Part shown: piece by piece, positions 35,724 to 43,650 of the stretch
Layout: each line of letters opens with the position of its first letter
Numbering within the stretch: the first letter of the stretch is position 1
Assembly: GCA_007130265.1 (NCBI GenBank)
Contig: SLST01000114.1
Location: 1 to 44,162 of the forward strand
Direction: 5' to 3'
DNA: 44,162 nucleotides
DNA from: Spirochaetales bacterium
GTDB taxonomy: Bacteria; Spirochaetota; Spirochaetia; DSM-27196; SLST01
The notes under the pieces: generated by a model
The model's input: the letters and a program-made list of their open reading frames with translations, nothing else
Told to the model about the DNA's origin: nothing
Database searches by the model: none
Translations under genes and position numbers: made by a program

Positions 35724-35749
35724 ACCGCTACCGGCCGGCCGGTAGCGGT
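35724..35749 (+). other. Perfect 26-bp palindrome behind SBP1
   Basis: ACCGCTACCGGCC-GGCCGGTAGCGGT is a perfect inverted repeat 15 bp after the SBP1 stop. No T-run follows, so it is unlikely to be an efficient intrinsic terminator. As RNA it would form a very stable stem that could block 3' exonucleases and raise SBP1 levels relative to the sulfatase genes downstream. Confidence 0.65.
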
Positions 35750-35920
35750 GTGTGCAGTCCCGTGCGGTGCTGGTCTCAATGAGAGGCCAATGGACGACGA
35801 TCAACGAAATGTGTCTGAGGGAGCGTTGATACCGCATAGTAGAACCTCCGGAACGCATCTCTTTGTGATTGGGGCAAAGACGATCGGCCAAGCGCGATCA
35901 TTCCGTATGAGGAGGTTTCT

Positions 35921-37363
35921 GTGATCAGCCGCCTACCGAATATTGTTCTGATCATGTGCGATGATCTCGGTTACGGGGACACTGGGTTCAACGGTAACGA
36001 GGTAATACGAACCCCCAATCTGGATGAACTTCGTTCCGAAGGAGCACGCTTCACCAGGTTCTTCGCCGGAGGTCCTGTCTGCTCTCCTACACGTGGCACC
36101 TGCCTGACGGGACGCCATTATTCACGCTATGGCATCACGCACGCGAACAAGGGGCGTCTTCCGACGCAGGAGATATCGCTGGGCGTGGCCTGTAAGCAGT
36201 GCGGCTATCGGACCGGCCATTTCGGCAAATGGCATCTTGGCACCCTCACCACGGATATCCCCGACAGCAGGAGAGGCGGTCCAGATCATCTGCATGAGTA
36301 TTCACCACCATGGTTGCATGGGTTTGACACCTGCTTCTCCACAGAAGCCAGAGTGCCAACCTGGGACCCGATGGTGACACCAGATGAGATTGGTCCGAAA
36401 GGGCAAAAGCACGGAGTGCCCGGCTCACCTTTCGGCGCTTTCTACTGGAATCAGGAAGGAACTATCGCAAAAGACAACCTTCGAGGCGACGACTCAAGGG
36501 TGATCATGGACAGGGTGGAGCCCTTCGTGCGCGAATGCGCTTCCGCCGACGAACCCTTCCTCGCGGTCGTCTGGTTTCACACGCCGCACACGCCGGTTGT
36601 TGCCGGCCCCGAATACCGGGCTATGTACTCGCGCTTCAGCGATGACGAGCAGCACTATTACGGGTGCGTTACTGCGATGGACGAGCAAGTAGGCAGACTT
36701 AACCGCTTGCTCAAGGAGCTTGGGCTCGAGGATAGAACGATGCTCTGGTTCTGTTCGGATAACGGTCCTGAAGGTTCGGAGAACGTCTCTCAGAACGGAC
36801 GTAACAGGGGCAGTACCGGAGGCCTCAGAGGACGCAAGCGTAGCCTCTTTAACGGCGGTATTGGCGTGCCGGCATTGCTGAAATGGCCTGGGCCCGTTTC
36901 TCCAGGAACCCAATACGATATGCCCTGCAGCACCCTGGACTATTTCCCGACGATCACTGAACTCATTGGCTTCACCGTGCCCGACAACAGACCCATTGAC
37001 GGCATCAGCCTCCTACCACTCATAGACAGCCAGTTGTCGATACGCCCGAAGCCGATTCCTTACCGCTTCATGGAAAGGAGGGACTCGATGTTCGGATCGC
37101 CGACACACGCCCTCATAGACAGTCAGCACAAATATCTAACGAACTTTTCGGCTGATGGGTCCGAGGACATGCTCTTCAACATTGACTCGGATGTCAATGA
37201 ATGTACAAGTATCCTGAGTGGCTGTCCGGACCGTGTACGTGAGATGCGCGAACACCTGCAGAGCTTCATCGAGTCCTGCCGAAGAAGCCACTACGGGCAC
37301 GACTATCCAGAGCCGAGCGAACCCATAGAAGACTTTCAGGAGATCACCGGGACGTGGCGATGA
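35921..37363 (+). CDS. Type I sulfatase (formylglycine-dependent), cytoplasmic
   Basis: The protein has 480 residues from GTG 35921 (MISRLPNIVLIMCDDLGYGD), behind GAGGAGG. The signature GPVCSPTRGTCLTGRHYSRY has Cys at about residue 54. Other motifs are GHFGKWHLGTLT, FHTPHTPVVAG, WFCSDNGPEGS and RGRKRSLFNGGIGVPALLKW. The catalytic core starts at residue 5 with no signal peptide. It is a different subfamily from the 25869/27603 pair. It lies 211 bp downstream of SBP1, after the palindrome, and 149 bp before the next sulfatase, so the three genes may be transcribed together. It cleaves a sulfate ester on a sugar of unknown identity. Confidence 0.93.
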   Translation: MISRLPNIVLIMCDDLGYGDTGFNGNEVIRTPNLDELRSEGARFTRFFAGGPVCSPTRGTCLTGRHYSRYGITHANKGRLPTQEISLGVACKQCGYRTGHFGKWHLGTLTTDIPDSRRGGPDHLHEYSPPWLHGFDTCFSTEARVPTWDPMVTPDEIGPKGQKHGVPGSPFGAFYWNQEGTIAKDNLRGDDSRVIMDRVEPFVRECASADEPFLAVVWFHTPHTPVVAGPEYRAMYSRFSDDEQHYYGCVTAMDEQVGRLNRLLKELGLEDRTMLWFCSDNGPEGSENVSQNGRNRGSTGGLRGRKRSLFNGGIGVPALLKWPGPVSPGTQYDMPCSTLDYFPTITELIGFTVPDNRPIDGISLLPLIDSQLSIRPKPIPYRFMERRDSMFGSPTHALIDSQHKYLTNFSADGSEDMLFNIDSDVNECTSILSGCPDRVREMREHLQSFIESCRRSHYGHDYPEPSEPIEDFQEITGTWR

Positions 37364-37512
37364 GGAATCGTCATTACTGAGCGGTGTCGCGCCACGAGGC
37401 CGTGTGCCGCTCGCGAAGCTTGGGAGGTCTCACCGTACCAGAGATGAGTCGGTCTGAGAGTCCATCTGCGTTGACTGGCGGACCGAACTCATTTATAGCA
37501 TGGGAGGAATAC

Positions 37513-38838
37513 GTGCCATCACCTAAGCCCAACTTTCTCTTCTTCTTTCCTGACCAGCAACGTCCTGATTGGCTGGGATTCGGGCCCGGGCTGGACGTAC
37601 AGACGCCTACGCTCTCCAGGATCGCCCAGCGTGGCGTTCGTTTTGCCGAGGCACTGACGCCAAGCCCGCTGTGTGCACCGGCTCGCGCTTGTCTTGCCTC
37701 CGGACGTGGATACCGTGACTGTGGCGTTTCCGACAACCGCAGCGACTATCCACTTGAACTTCCGACATACTACCAGGTGCTACGGGACGTCGGATACCGC
37801 GTCGCTGGGGTTGGTAAGTTCGATCTGCACAAAGACACTTCTGATTTCGCACAACTTGATTGGTACATGGACGGATCTCGGCTACTCTCCGAGTGGGGTT
37901 TCACCGAGGGCGTAGATAACGAGGGGAAGATCGATGGTAGCATGAGCTACCGACAGGCGGGTCGGGCCAAGGGCCCGTACATGAAAACCCTCGCTGACCG
38001 TGGCCTGGCCGAGGCCTATCTGGCAGAACACGACCGACTGGGTGATGGCCCTGGTGCCTACACAACGATCGTCCCGGACGACCTCTACTGCGACAACTGG
38101 CTCGCAGAAAACGGGAAGCAGATCCTTCAGGGTTTCCCGGAAGATCAGCCGTGGCATCTAATCGTCAACTTCACAGGACCTCATAGCCCAATGGACGTGA
38201 CCGAGTCAATGCGTCGAAGTGTTGAGCATCGCACCTATCCTCATGCTATAGCAAACGACCGCCACGATGCAGACGCCATTCTGAGGGTTCGACAGAACTA
38301 CACGGCCATGGTGGAGAACATCGATCGGCTCATGGCCGAGATGATTGAGATTGTTCAGGGACGTGGCGAACTTGAGCGAACCATGGTCATCTACTCCAGC
38401 GACCACGGCGAGATGCTGGGGGACTTCGGTCTATTCGGCAAGGGCATCTGGCGGTACGCTGCCGCTCACATTCCGCTTGTCATTCAGGCACCCGGCGCCC
38501 AAGGCGGTGCGGTATCGGACGCGCTGGTCGACCTGACTGATGTTACTGCAACCATACTCGACTATGCGGGATGCGAGCCGCTGCCGGAGATGACTGGCAG
38601 GAGTTTGCGGCGGGTGCTTGAGTTCCCCGGCCAGCCTCACCGCGACGTCGCCGTATCAGCTTTGGGCGACTGGCGTCTCGCCTACGACGGAAGAAACAAG
38701 CTTGTCCTCGAGAAAGGAAGAGCTCCGCGGCTGTTCGACCGCCAGCATGATCCGTTTGAACAGATCGACTGCGCGACCGAACGTCCCGAGACAGTCGCCT
38801 ATCTTGGCCGATATCTCTGCGAGGTGTCGAAGACCTGA
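37513..38838 (+). CDS. Type I sulfatase, choline-sulfatase/DQ-type subgroup, cytoplasmic
   Basis: The protein has 441 residues from GTG 37513 (VPSPKPNFLFFFPDQQRPDW), behind GGGAGGAAT. The ORF-track start at 37384 has no site and adds a non-homologous tail. The N-terminal metal motif is D-Q rather than D-D, as in choline-sulfatase and phosphonate-monoester-hydrolase-like members. The signature is SPLCAPARACLASGRGYRD, with Cys at about residue 54. Later come GKFDLHKDTSDF, FTGPHSPMDVT and IYSSDHGEMLGDFGLFGKG. No signal peptide is seen. Its subgroup differs from the other four sulfatases, which suggests a different sulfate position on the same glycan. The 3' end is followed by the promoter of the second SBP copy. 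Confidence 0.92.
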   Translation: MPSPKPNFLFFFPDQQRPDWLGFGPGLDVQTPTLSRIAQRGVRFAEALTPSPLCAPARACLASGRGYRDCGVSDNRSDYPLELPTYYQVLRDVGYRVAGVGKFDLHKDTSDFAQLDWYMDGSRLLSEWGFTEGVDNEGKIDGSMSYRQAGRAKGPYMKTLADRGLAEAYLAEHDRLGDGPGAYTTIVPDDLYCDNWLAENGKQILQGFPEDQPWHLIVNFTGPHSPMDVTESMRRSVEHRTYPHAIANDRHDADAILRVRQNYTAMVENIDRLMAEMIEIVQGRGELERTMVIYSSDHGEMLGDFGLFGKGIWRYAAAHIPLVIQAPGAQGGAVSDALVDLTDVTATILDYAGCEPLPEMTGRSLRRVLEFPGQPHRDVAVSALGDWRLAYDGRNKLVLEKGRAPRLFDRQHDPFEQIDCATERPETVAYLGRYLCEVSKT

Positions 38839-38960
38839 CACCCTCGCAGCGAAAGCCTCGATTGCCGTCTCCGGCCTCCGACTCCCGAAACCGGAGCGGG
38901 TGCCGTGCCGGTTCGATCAGCCGCGCCCTGCGCGTCGAACACCGTCAGCGGACGTCGCGA

Positions 38961-38989
38961 TTGACGGCACCTCTATACTGCTCTACTAT
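38961..38989 (+). promoter_or_regulatory. Promoter of the second family-5 SBP gene
   Basis: TTGACG (38961-38966), a 17-bp spacer, TACTAT (38984-38989). It is homologous to the promoter at 33453. The distance from the last -10 base to the SBP ATG is 240 bp in both copies. Confidence 0.6.
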
Positions 38990-39009
38990 GGCGAGCAGAT
39001 GGTGCTGCC

Positions 39010-39216
39010 ATGCCGATTGTCGAGCGAGCCGATAGAAACTGCTGCACAGCTGATTTCACACTTCAACCCGCTATCGACTTCTCCTGCCAGAGCGGTACAG
39101 ATCGAGGCCAGCACGACTCTATCCCATCTGCCATATCCACGGGAAATGCAGACGGCAGCATTGATTGCCGTGACGGCGAGGAGACCTCCAGTCAACTCGT
39201 CGAGATGTTCGAGTAG
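39010..39216 (+). CDS. Possible 68-codon leader ORF upstream of SBP2
   Basis: The frame starts at ATG 39010 (MPIVERADRNCCTADF) and ends at TAG 39214-39216, 12 bp before the SBP2 ATG. Length, start position and C-terminus (GNADGSIDCRDGEE, LVEMFE) match the leader ORF of copy 1. The central third differs in frame between the copies, so this reading is uncertain. No strong ribosome site is visible before the ATG. Confidence 0.3.
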   Translation: MPIVERADRNCCTADFTLQPAIDFSCQSGTDRGQHDSIPSAISTGNADGSIDCRDGEETSSQLVEMFE

Positions 39217-39228
39217 AGGAGGGACACG

Positions 39229-41217
39229 ATGAAAAGGTTTCTGTTGATACCGGCTCTGATGGCACTGCTCGCGCTGTCCGCTTTTGGCGGGGCGCAGCCG
39301 GAAGAAGTCCAACCGGCCACAGCACCCGGAGTTGATGCGGAAGTGTGGGAGACCCCGGCGGTGTACGCAACCCCTGGGGATTTCCAGCGAGAGACCGGCG
39401 CTCAGTTGCCGTCGTACAATGAAGCGCCTGTCTTCCAGGAGCGAGTCGAGGCAGGAGAACTGCCGCCAGTCGAAGACCGGCTCCCAGTCGAGCCCCTTGT
39501 CGTGCGGCCGTGGAACCAGATAGGCACGTACAGCGAACGGGAGATCGCGGCCGACTGGAGGGATCTTGCTTCCGCGAACGCACAACACCTTCTGGAGATC
39601 ATCGCGCCGGACTTCACCATGCCGGTTCCGAACGTGCTGAAAGGCTATGATCTCTCAGATGACGCACGCAGCATAACACTGCACCTTCGAGAAGGTCTGC
39701 GTTGGTCCGACGGCCATCCGCATACGGCAGACGACTTCGTGTTCTGGTATGAAGACGTTCTGAACAATTCGGAGCTCACGCCTGCACGGCCCGCGGTCTA
39801 TTTTTCTGCCGGTGTGTTCATGGATCTGACGAGGATCGACGACTACACCGTTCGGCTCGACTTTGCCGAACCGTACCCGGTCATCCTCGACGTTCTCGCG
39901 AGTGAACTTTGGTGGCAATATCCTATTCCGCCAAAGCACTACATGCAGCAGTGGCATATCGACTACAATCCGGATGCAGGCGCGCTTGCGCGCGAGGAAG
40001 GTTTTGAGACCTGGTACCAGGCATTCTTGATGCACAATGCCACCGGCGCAGACCAGCAGGACGTCGACCGCCCAACGGTCTACCCATGGGTACTGACGTC
40101 TATCGACAGCGCCCAGAACCAGTACTTCGAGAGGAACCCGTATTTCTGGAAGGTTGATATCGCCGGCAATCAGCTGCCCTATATCGGCCGCATGACTGGC
40201 GTGCGGGTCGGTGATGCTCAGGTCAAGCAGCTGAGAGTCATCTCGGGCGACTTTCATCTAGGGGGGGTGTGGCAATCGGTCGCTAACTATCCGCTCTATC
40301 TCGATAACGAGGAGCGCGGAAACTATCGAGCGATGCTGTGGGAAGATCCACGCGGATCAATGGATACTGCGATCAGCCTCAACCAAACCTCGCCGGATCC
40401 GGTCAAGAGGGAAATGTTCCGAGATCTTCGGTTCCGACAGGCGCTCTCGCTTGCCATCGACCGAGAGGAGATGAACGAGACGCTCTTCTTCGGCCTGGGC
40501 GAACCGCGACAGGCCGCACCACCGCCCGCAGCGAGCGATCTCTTCGAAGAGTGGATGCGCGACTACTATGCCGACTATGATCCTGCAAGAGCAAATGAGT
40601 TGCTCGACGAGATGGGACTCCAGTGGGACGCCCGACGTGAGTTTCGTCTCCGTCCGGACGGACAGCCGGTCACGATAAACATGCAGTTCGTCGAGCGGTA
40701 CGATCCCATATCGCAGCTGCTGCAGGAGTACTGGCAGGCGGTAGGCGTGAGGGTCACACTCAGGCAGGTGACCGGCGCGATGTGGACCGAGCTTGTACAG
40801 GCCAACGAGACCGACATGGGGCGCTGGGCGCTTGAGAACACCGACTTCACGATGCGGCGCACCCGTGCTGCAGTCGCACGGCCGCCGTGGACCGGCGCCA
40901 ACTATCCATGGGGTACATGGTACACGACGGATGGTGCGTCAGGTGAAGAGCCACCGGAGACCGTCAAAGAGTTGTACCGCGTGATTGACGAGTGGTCGAC
41001 GACGGTGGCTGGGACGGATCGCCACATCGAGCTGGGCAAAGAGATCTGGCGAATCAACATTGAGAATCTTTTCGTGATCGGAGCGGTCGGTCTCGTTCCG
41101 TACCCGGTTATCATCACCAATAGTCTGGGTAACACAATGCCGGACGAGAGCCTCTGGAGCCCAAGCTACCAGCAGTGGGTGCCGTACATGGCCGAACAGT
41201 GGTTTTTTGTTGATTGA
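39229..41217 (+). CDS. Family-5 extracellular solute-binding protein (OppA-like), copy 2
   Basis: The protein has 662 residues, the same length as copy 1, from ATG 39229 behind GAGGAGGG. The signal peptide MKRFLLIPALMALLALSAFG again has SAFGG at the lipobox position. Core motifs match copy 1: LRWSDGHPHTADDFVFWYED, RNPYFWKVDIAGNQLPYI and RFRQALSLAIDREEMNETLF. Differences from copy 1 concentrate in stretches such as GVFMDLTRIDD, GDFHLGGVWQSVANYP and ENTDFTMRRTRAAVARPP, which may line the ligand site. No permease is adjacent, so it probably shares the oppBCDF-type channel. It is followed by a strong terminator at 41243 and then a fifth sulfatase. Confidence 0.92.
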   Translation: MKRFLLIPALMALLALSAFGGAQPEEVQPATAPGVDAEVWETPAVYATPGDFQRETGAQLPSYNEAPVFQERVEAGELPPVEDRLPVEPLVVRPWNQIGTYSEREIAADWRDLASANAQHLLEIIAPDFTMPVPNVLKGYDLSDDARSITLHLREGLRWSDGHPHTADDFVFWYEDVLNNSELTPARPAVYFSAGVFMDLTRIDDYTVRLDFAEPYPVILDVLASELWWQYPIPPKHYMQQWHIDYNPDAGALAREEGFETWYQAFLMHNATGADQQDVDRPTVYPWVLTSIDSAQNQYFERNPYFWKVDIAGNQLPYIGRMTGVRVGDAQVKQLRVISGDFHLGGVWQSVANYPLYLDNEERGNYRAMLWEDPRGSMDTAISLNQTSPDPVKREMFRDLRFRQALSLAIDREEMNETLFFGLGEPRQAAPPPAASDLFEEWMRDYYADYDPARANELLDEMGLQWDARREFRLRPDGQPVTINMQFVERYDPISQLLQEYWQAVGVRVTLRQVTGAMWTELVQANETDMGRWALENTDFTMRRTRAAVARPPWTGANYPWGTWYTTDGASGEEPPETVKELYRVIDEWSTTVAGTDRHIELGKEIWRINIENLFVIGAVGLVPYPVIITNSLGNTMPDESLWSPSYQQWVPYMAEQWFFVD

Positions 41218-41242
41218 CGCCATGACCCAGTCTTGACGTCAG

Positions 41243-41273
41243 GCGGGAGCGCATACAGCGTTCCCGCTTTTTT
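41243..41273 (+). terminator. Rho-independent terminator after SBP2
   Basis: GCGGGAGCGC-ATACA-GCGTTCCCGC forms a 10-bp stem with one G-U pair, followed directly by TTTTTTG. It lies 26 bp after the SBP2 stop and 44 bp before the sulfatase start. Expression of the last sulfatase would need read-through or a further promoter. Confidence 0.85.
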
Positions 41274-41316
41274 GTTTCCTTGCCGCGACAGTGCGTACGT
41301 GAAGGAGAACGCTGAG

Positions 41317-42579
41317 ATGCGACCACCGAACATCGTGATTATCCTTGCCGACGACATGGGATACGGGGACCTTGGCTGTTACGGCAATACGATGATCAAG
41401 ACCCCTAACATTGACGGCCTCGCGTCGGCCGGAATGCGATTCACTGATTTCCACTCAAACGGCGCCGTGTGCAGCCCAACGCGAGCGGCGCTCCTGACAG
41501 GCAGATACCAGCAACGCTGCGGGATCGAAGGTGTGGTAACGGCCGCCAACCATCGGGATGTCGGGATGGCGCTCTCCGAGTATACCTTCGCGAAAGGTCT
41601 TAAAGAGGCAGGATATCAGACGGCACTCTTTGGAAAGTGGCACTTAGGATACGACCGGCAGTTCAACCCGGTCCGTCACGGGTTCGATGAGTTTCGTGGA
41701 TTTGTCTCCGGGAATGTCGACTACCAGTCGCATATCGACCAGGCCGGCGTGGAGGATTGGTGGTTCGATGCCTCGCTCGCACCGGAAGACGGGTACACAA
41801 CGGACTTGGTGACGCGCTACGGTGTACGCTTCATAGAAGGACACCGAGAAGACCCTTTCTGTCTCTATCTTGCCCACGAGTGTCCGCACTATCCTTACCA
41901 GGGACCCGATGATCCGGCCTTTCGCACGCCTGGTCATCCGGAGCCAGTCCAGGGGCCACGGGAAGATAGAGCTGCCGCGTACAAGGAGATGATCGAGGCG
42001 CTCGACCAAGGTGTCGGCGAGGTGATGAGAGCTCTCGACCGCTCGGGACTTCGCGAGAACACTTTGGTCTTCTTTTTCTCCGACAGCGGACCCGCGGGTC
42101 CGGGATCTGCGGGAGGACTGCGCGGGCGAAAGGGAAGCGTCTGGGAGGGAGGCCATCGAGTTCCGGCGATTGCCTGCTGGCCGGGCCGAGTAGGGCCGGC
42201 GACCGAGACCGATCACCCGGCGATGGGGATGGACCTCTTCCCCACAATGCTCGAGCTTGCCGGCCTGGCTCCACCGGAGACACCAAGACTGGACGGCGTG
42301 AGTCTTGCGCCTCTTCTCACGGGTGCGGGCAGCATGACTGAGAGAGATCTGTTCTGGCGATGTGGCAACGGGAAGGCCGTGCGCCGAGGCGACTGGAAAC
42401 TCGTTGTATCGCCGGAAGACGGCCCGTCGAGCGCGAACACGGAGCTCTTCAATCTCGCGGTAGATCCGGCAGAGGCGAACGACATTGCCGGTAGCGAACC
42501 GACGATCACGGAGGAGCTATCGCGCGCTCTGGAGGCGTGGGAGGCCGACGTATCTGCCGGTGTTCGGCGGTTGACGTAG
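41317..42579 (+). CDS. Type I sulfatase (formylglycine-dependent), cytoplasmic
   Basis: The protein has 420 residues from ATG 41317 (MRPPNIVIILADDMGYGDLG), behind GAAGGAGA. The ORF-track start at 41233 lies upstream of the terminator and is rejected. The signature GAVCSPTRAALLTGRYQQRC has Cys at about residue 52. Also present are LFGKWHLGYDRQF and GRKGSVWEGGHRVPAIACW. The second metal site normally reads SDNG, but here it is FFFSDSGPAG, with Ser in place of the Asn ligand. The short length and arylsulfatase A-like layout are otherwise normal. There is no signal peptide. The unusual ligand residue could alter metal affinity or activity. The gene follows SBP2 after a terminator. Confidence 0.92.
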   Translation: MRPPNIVIILADDMGYGDLGCYGNTMIKTPNIDGLASAGMRFTDFHSNGAVCSPTRAALLTGRYQQRCGIEGVVTAANHRDVGMALSEYTFAKGLKEAGYQTALFGKWHLGYDRQFNPVRHGFDEFRGFVSGNVDYQSHIDQAGVEDWWFDASLAPEDGYTTDLVTRYGVRFIEGHREDPFCLYLAHECPHYPYQGPDDPAFRTPGHPEPVQGPREDRAAAYKEMIEALDQGVGEVMRALDRSGLRENTLVFFFSDSGPAGPGSAGGLRGRKGSVWEGGHRVPAIACWPGRVGPATETDHPAMGMDLFPTMLELAGLAPPETPRLDGVSLAPLLTGAGSMTERDLFWRCGNGKAVRRGDWKLVVSPEDGPSSANTELFNLAVDPAEANDIAGSEPTITEELSRALEAWEADVSAGVRRLT

Positions 42580-42753
42580 CAGGGCATGCGGAGGGTCTCT
42601 GAGCCAGGATGGTTCGAGTGGACCCTCTTCACCCATCGCCATCACGCGCAGTGCCAGGGTTCTTCCTCCTGGCTTCGCAGACTCGCATCGCCGTTCCGGC
42701 CGCAGAGGCCGAGCTCTTCTGCGAACCGGAGGCTCACTGGAGCAATGCCTCCC

Positions 42754-43533
42754 TCAGCTGCAATGGGCGCGCAGAACATCCAGGGTGCCGGTCCCCGTGT
42801 CGCGCACGGCAGTCACGTCGGCGGCGCAGGTGACGAACAGAAAGCCCTTCTCGAGCCAGTACTCACCCATCGCGCCGCCGGCGATTCCCGGCACCTTGCC
42901 GGTGCTGTCGCAGGCATCACGGACCCGCAGAATCGCATCCTCGTGGCTGCGACGGCCGGCGGTGGTTGCGAGATCGACGCCCATGCTGAGCGCCAGATCG
43001 CCGGGACCGATCCAACAGCCGTCCACGCCGTCGACCGCGAGGATCTCCCGAGCGGACTTGACCGCCTCTGCCGACTCGATCTGGACGGCCAGGAAGAGCT
43101 CGCGGTCTATCCACGATTCGTAGTCGTCCGCTGTGTAGAGCGCGGTGCCGAATCCGCCCTGTGAGCGGCTTCCCCGGGGCGGAAAGCGTGCGGCACGCGC
43201 GGCGGCGCGGGCCTGCTCCGGGGTATTCACCATGGGAACGACGATCCCCATCGCGCCACGGTCGAGGACAGCGCCTATGGCAAAGAAGTCGTTGATGGGC
43301 ACACGGGCCATGGGAACCGCCCGGCCAAGAGCGATACTCCGGAAAGCGACGGTCATGGTGTCGAGGGTCCAGTTCCCGTGCTGGCCGTCTACGAGCACAA
43401 AGTCCCATCCCTGCCGAGAGTAGATCTCTCCGGCCAGAGGCGCCCCCAGGGCGATCGCCGCCCCGAGCGCCGGGCGACCTTCGAGCATCCGGTTCTTCGC
43501 GGTGTTGGTTACCTTTCCTTCGATGTCCGCCAT
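42754..43533 (-). CDS. HpcH/HpaI-family aldolase (RhmA-like)
   Basis: The protein has 259 residues from ATG 43533 (MADIEGKVTNTAKNRMLEGR), behind GGGGAGG. It has the class II HpaI/RhmA barrel: DFVLVDGQHGNWTLDTM, with the catalytic His after DGQ. PMARVPINDFFAIGAVLDRGAMGIVVP is followed by LAVQIESAEAV, the metal Glu, and IGPGDLALSMG, the metal Asp. These enzymes cleave 2-keto-3-deoxy sugar acids to pyruvate and an aldehyde. RhmA acts on 2-keto-3-deoxy-L-rhamnonate. With a GH78 rhamnosidase in the same window, a rhamnose-acid step is a sensible guess, but fuconate- or uronate-derived substrates are equally possible. The Q replacing the commoner E in DGEH marks a subgroup seen in some members. Confidence 0.88.
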   Translation of the reverse strand: MADIEGKVTNTAKNRMLEGRPALGAAIALGAPLAGEIYSRQGWDFVLVDGQHGNWTLDTMTVAFRSIALGRAVPMARVPINDFFAIGAVLDRGAMGIVVPMVNTPEQARAAARAARFPPRGSRSQGGFGTALYTADDYESWIDRELFLAVQIESAEAVKSAREILAVDGVDGCWIGPGDLALSMGVDLATTAGRRSHEDAILRVRDACDSTGKVPGIAGGAMGEYWLEKGFLFVTCAADVTAVRDTGTGTLDVLRAHCS

Positions 43534-43650
43534 CGCAGCCTCCCCTTCTCGCCGCCGGGACGACGAAAGCGCAAGCCTACCACAGAATGCGGCTTGCCGC
43601 GAAGGCGCAGGTTCATCCGGATTACTGAGCTCGGTCGGCCGTGCACGGCC

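Larger units (their letters stand above)
38961..41217 (+). repeat. Duplicated unit, copy 2: promoter, leader and SBP gene
   Basis: This is the partner of 33453-35709. The leader shows blocks such as GTGCTG.CATGCCGA.TGTC near its start and ATGCAGACGG.AGCATTG plus TCGTCGAGATGTTC near its end. One-base gaps that cancel each other lie in the middle, so total leader length is unchanged. Confidence 0.75.

Noticed and set aside
41233-41259. TTGACG...TACAGC promoter inside the terminator
   Set aside because: The spacing is 15 bp and both boxes sit in or next to the hairpin; not convincing.
41233-41316. Upstream extension of the last sulfatase
   Set aside because: The extension would translate through a Rho-independent terminator and lacks a ribosome site; ATG 41317 has GAAGGAGA.
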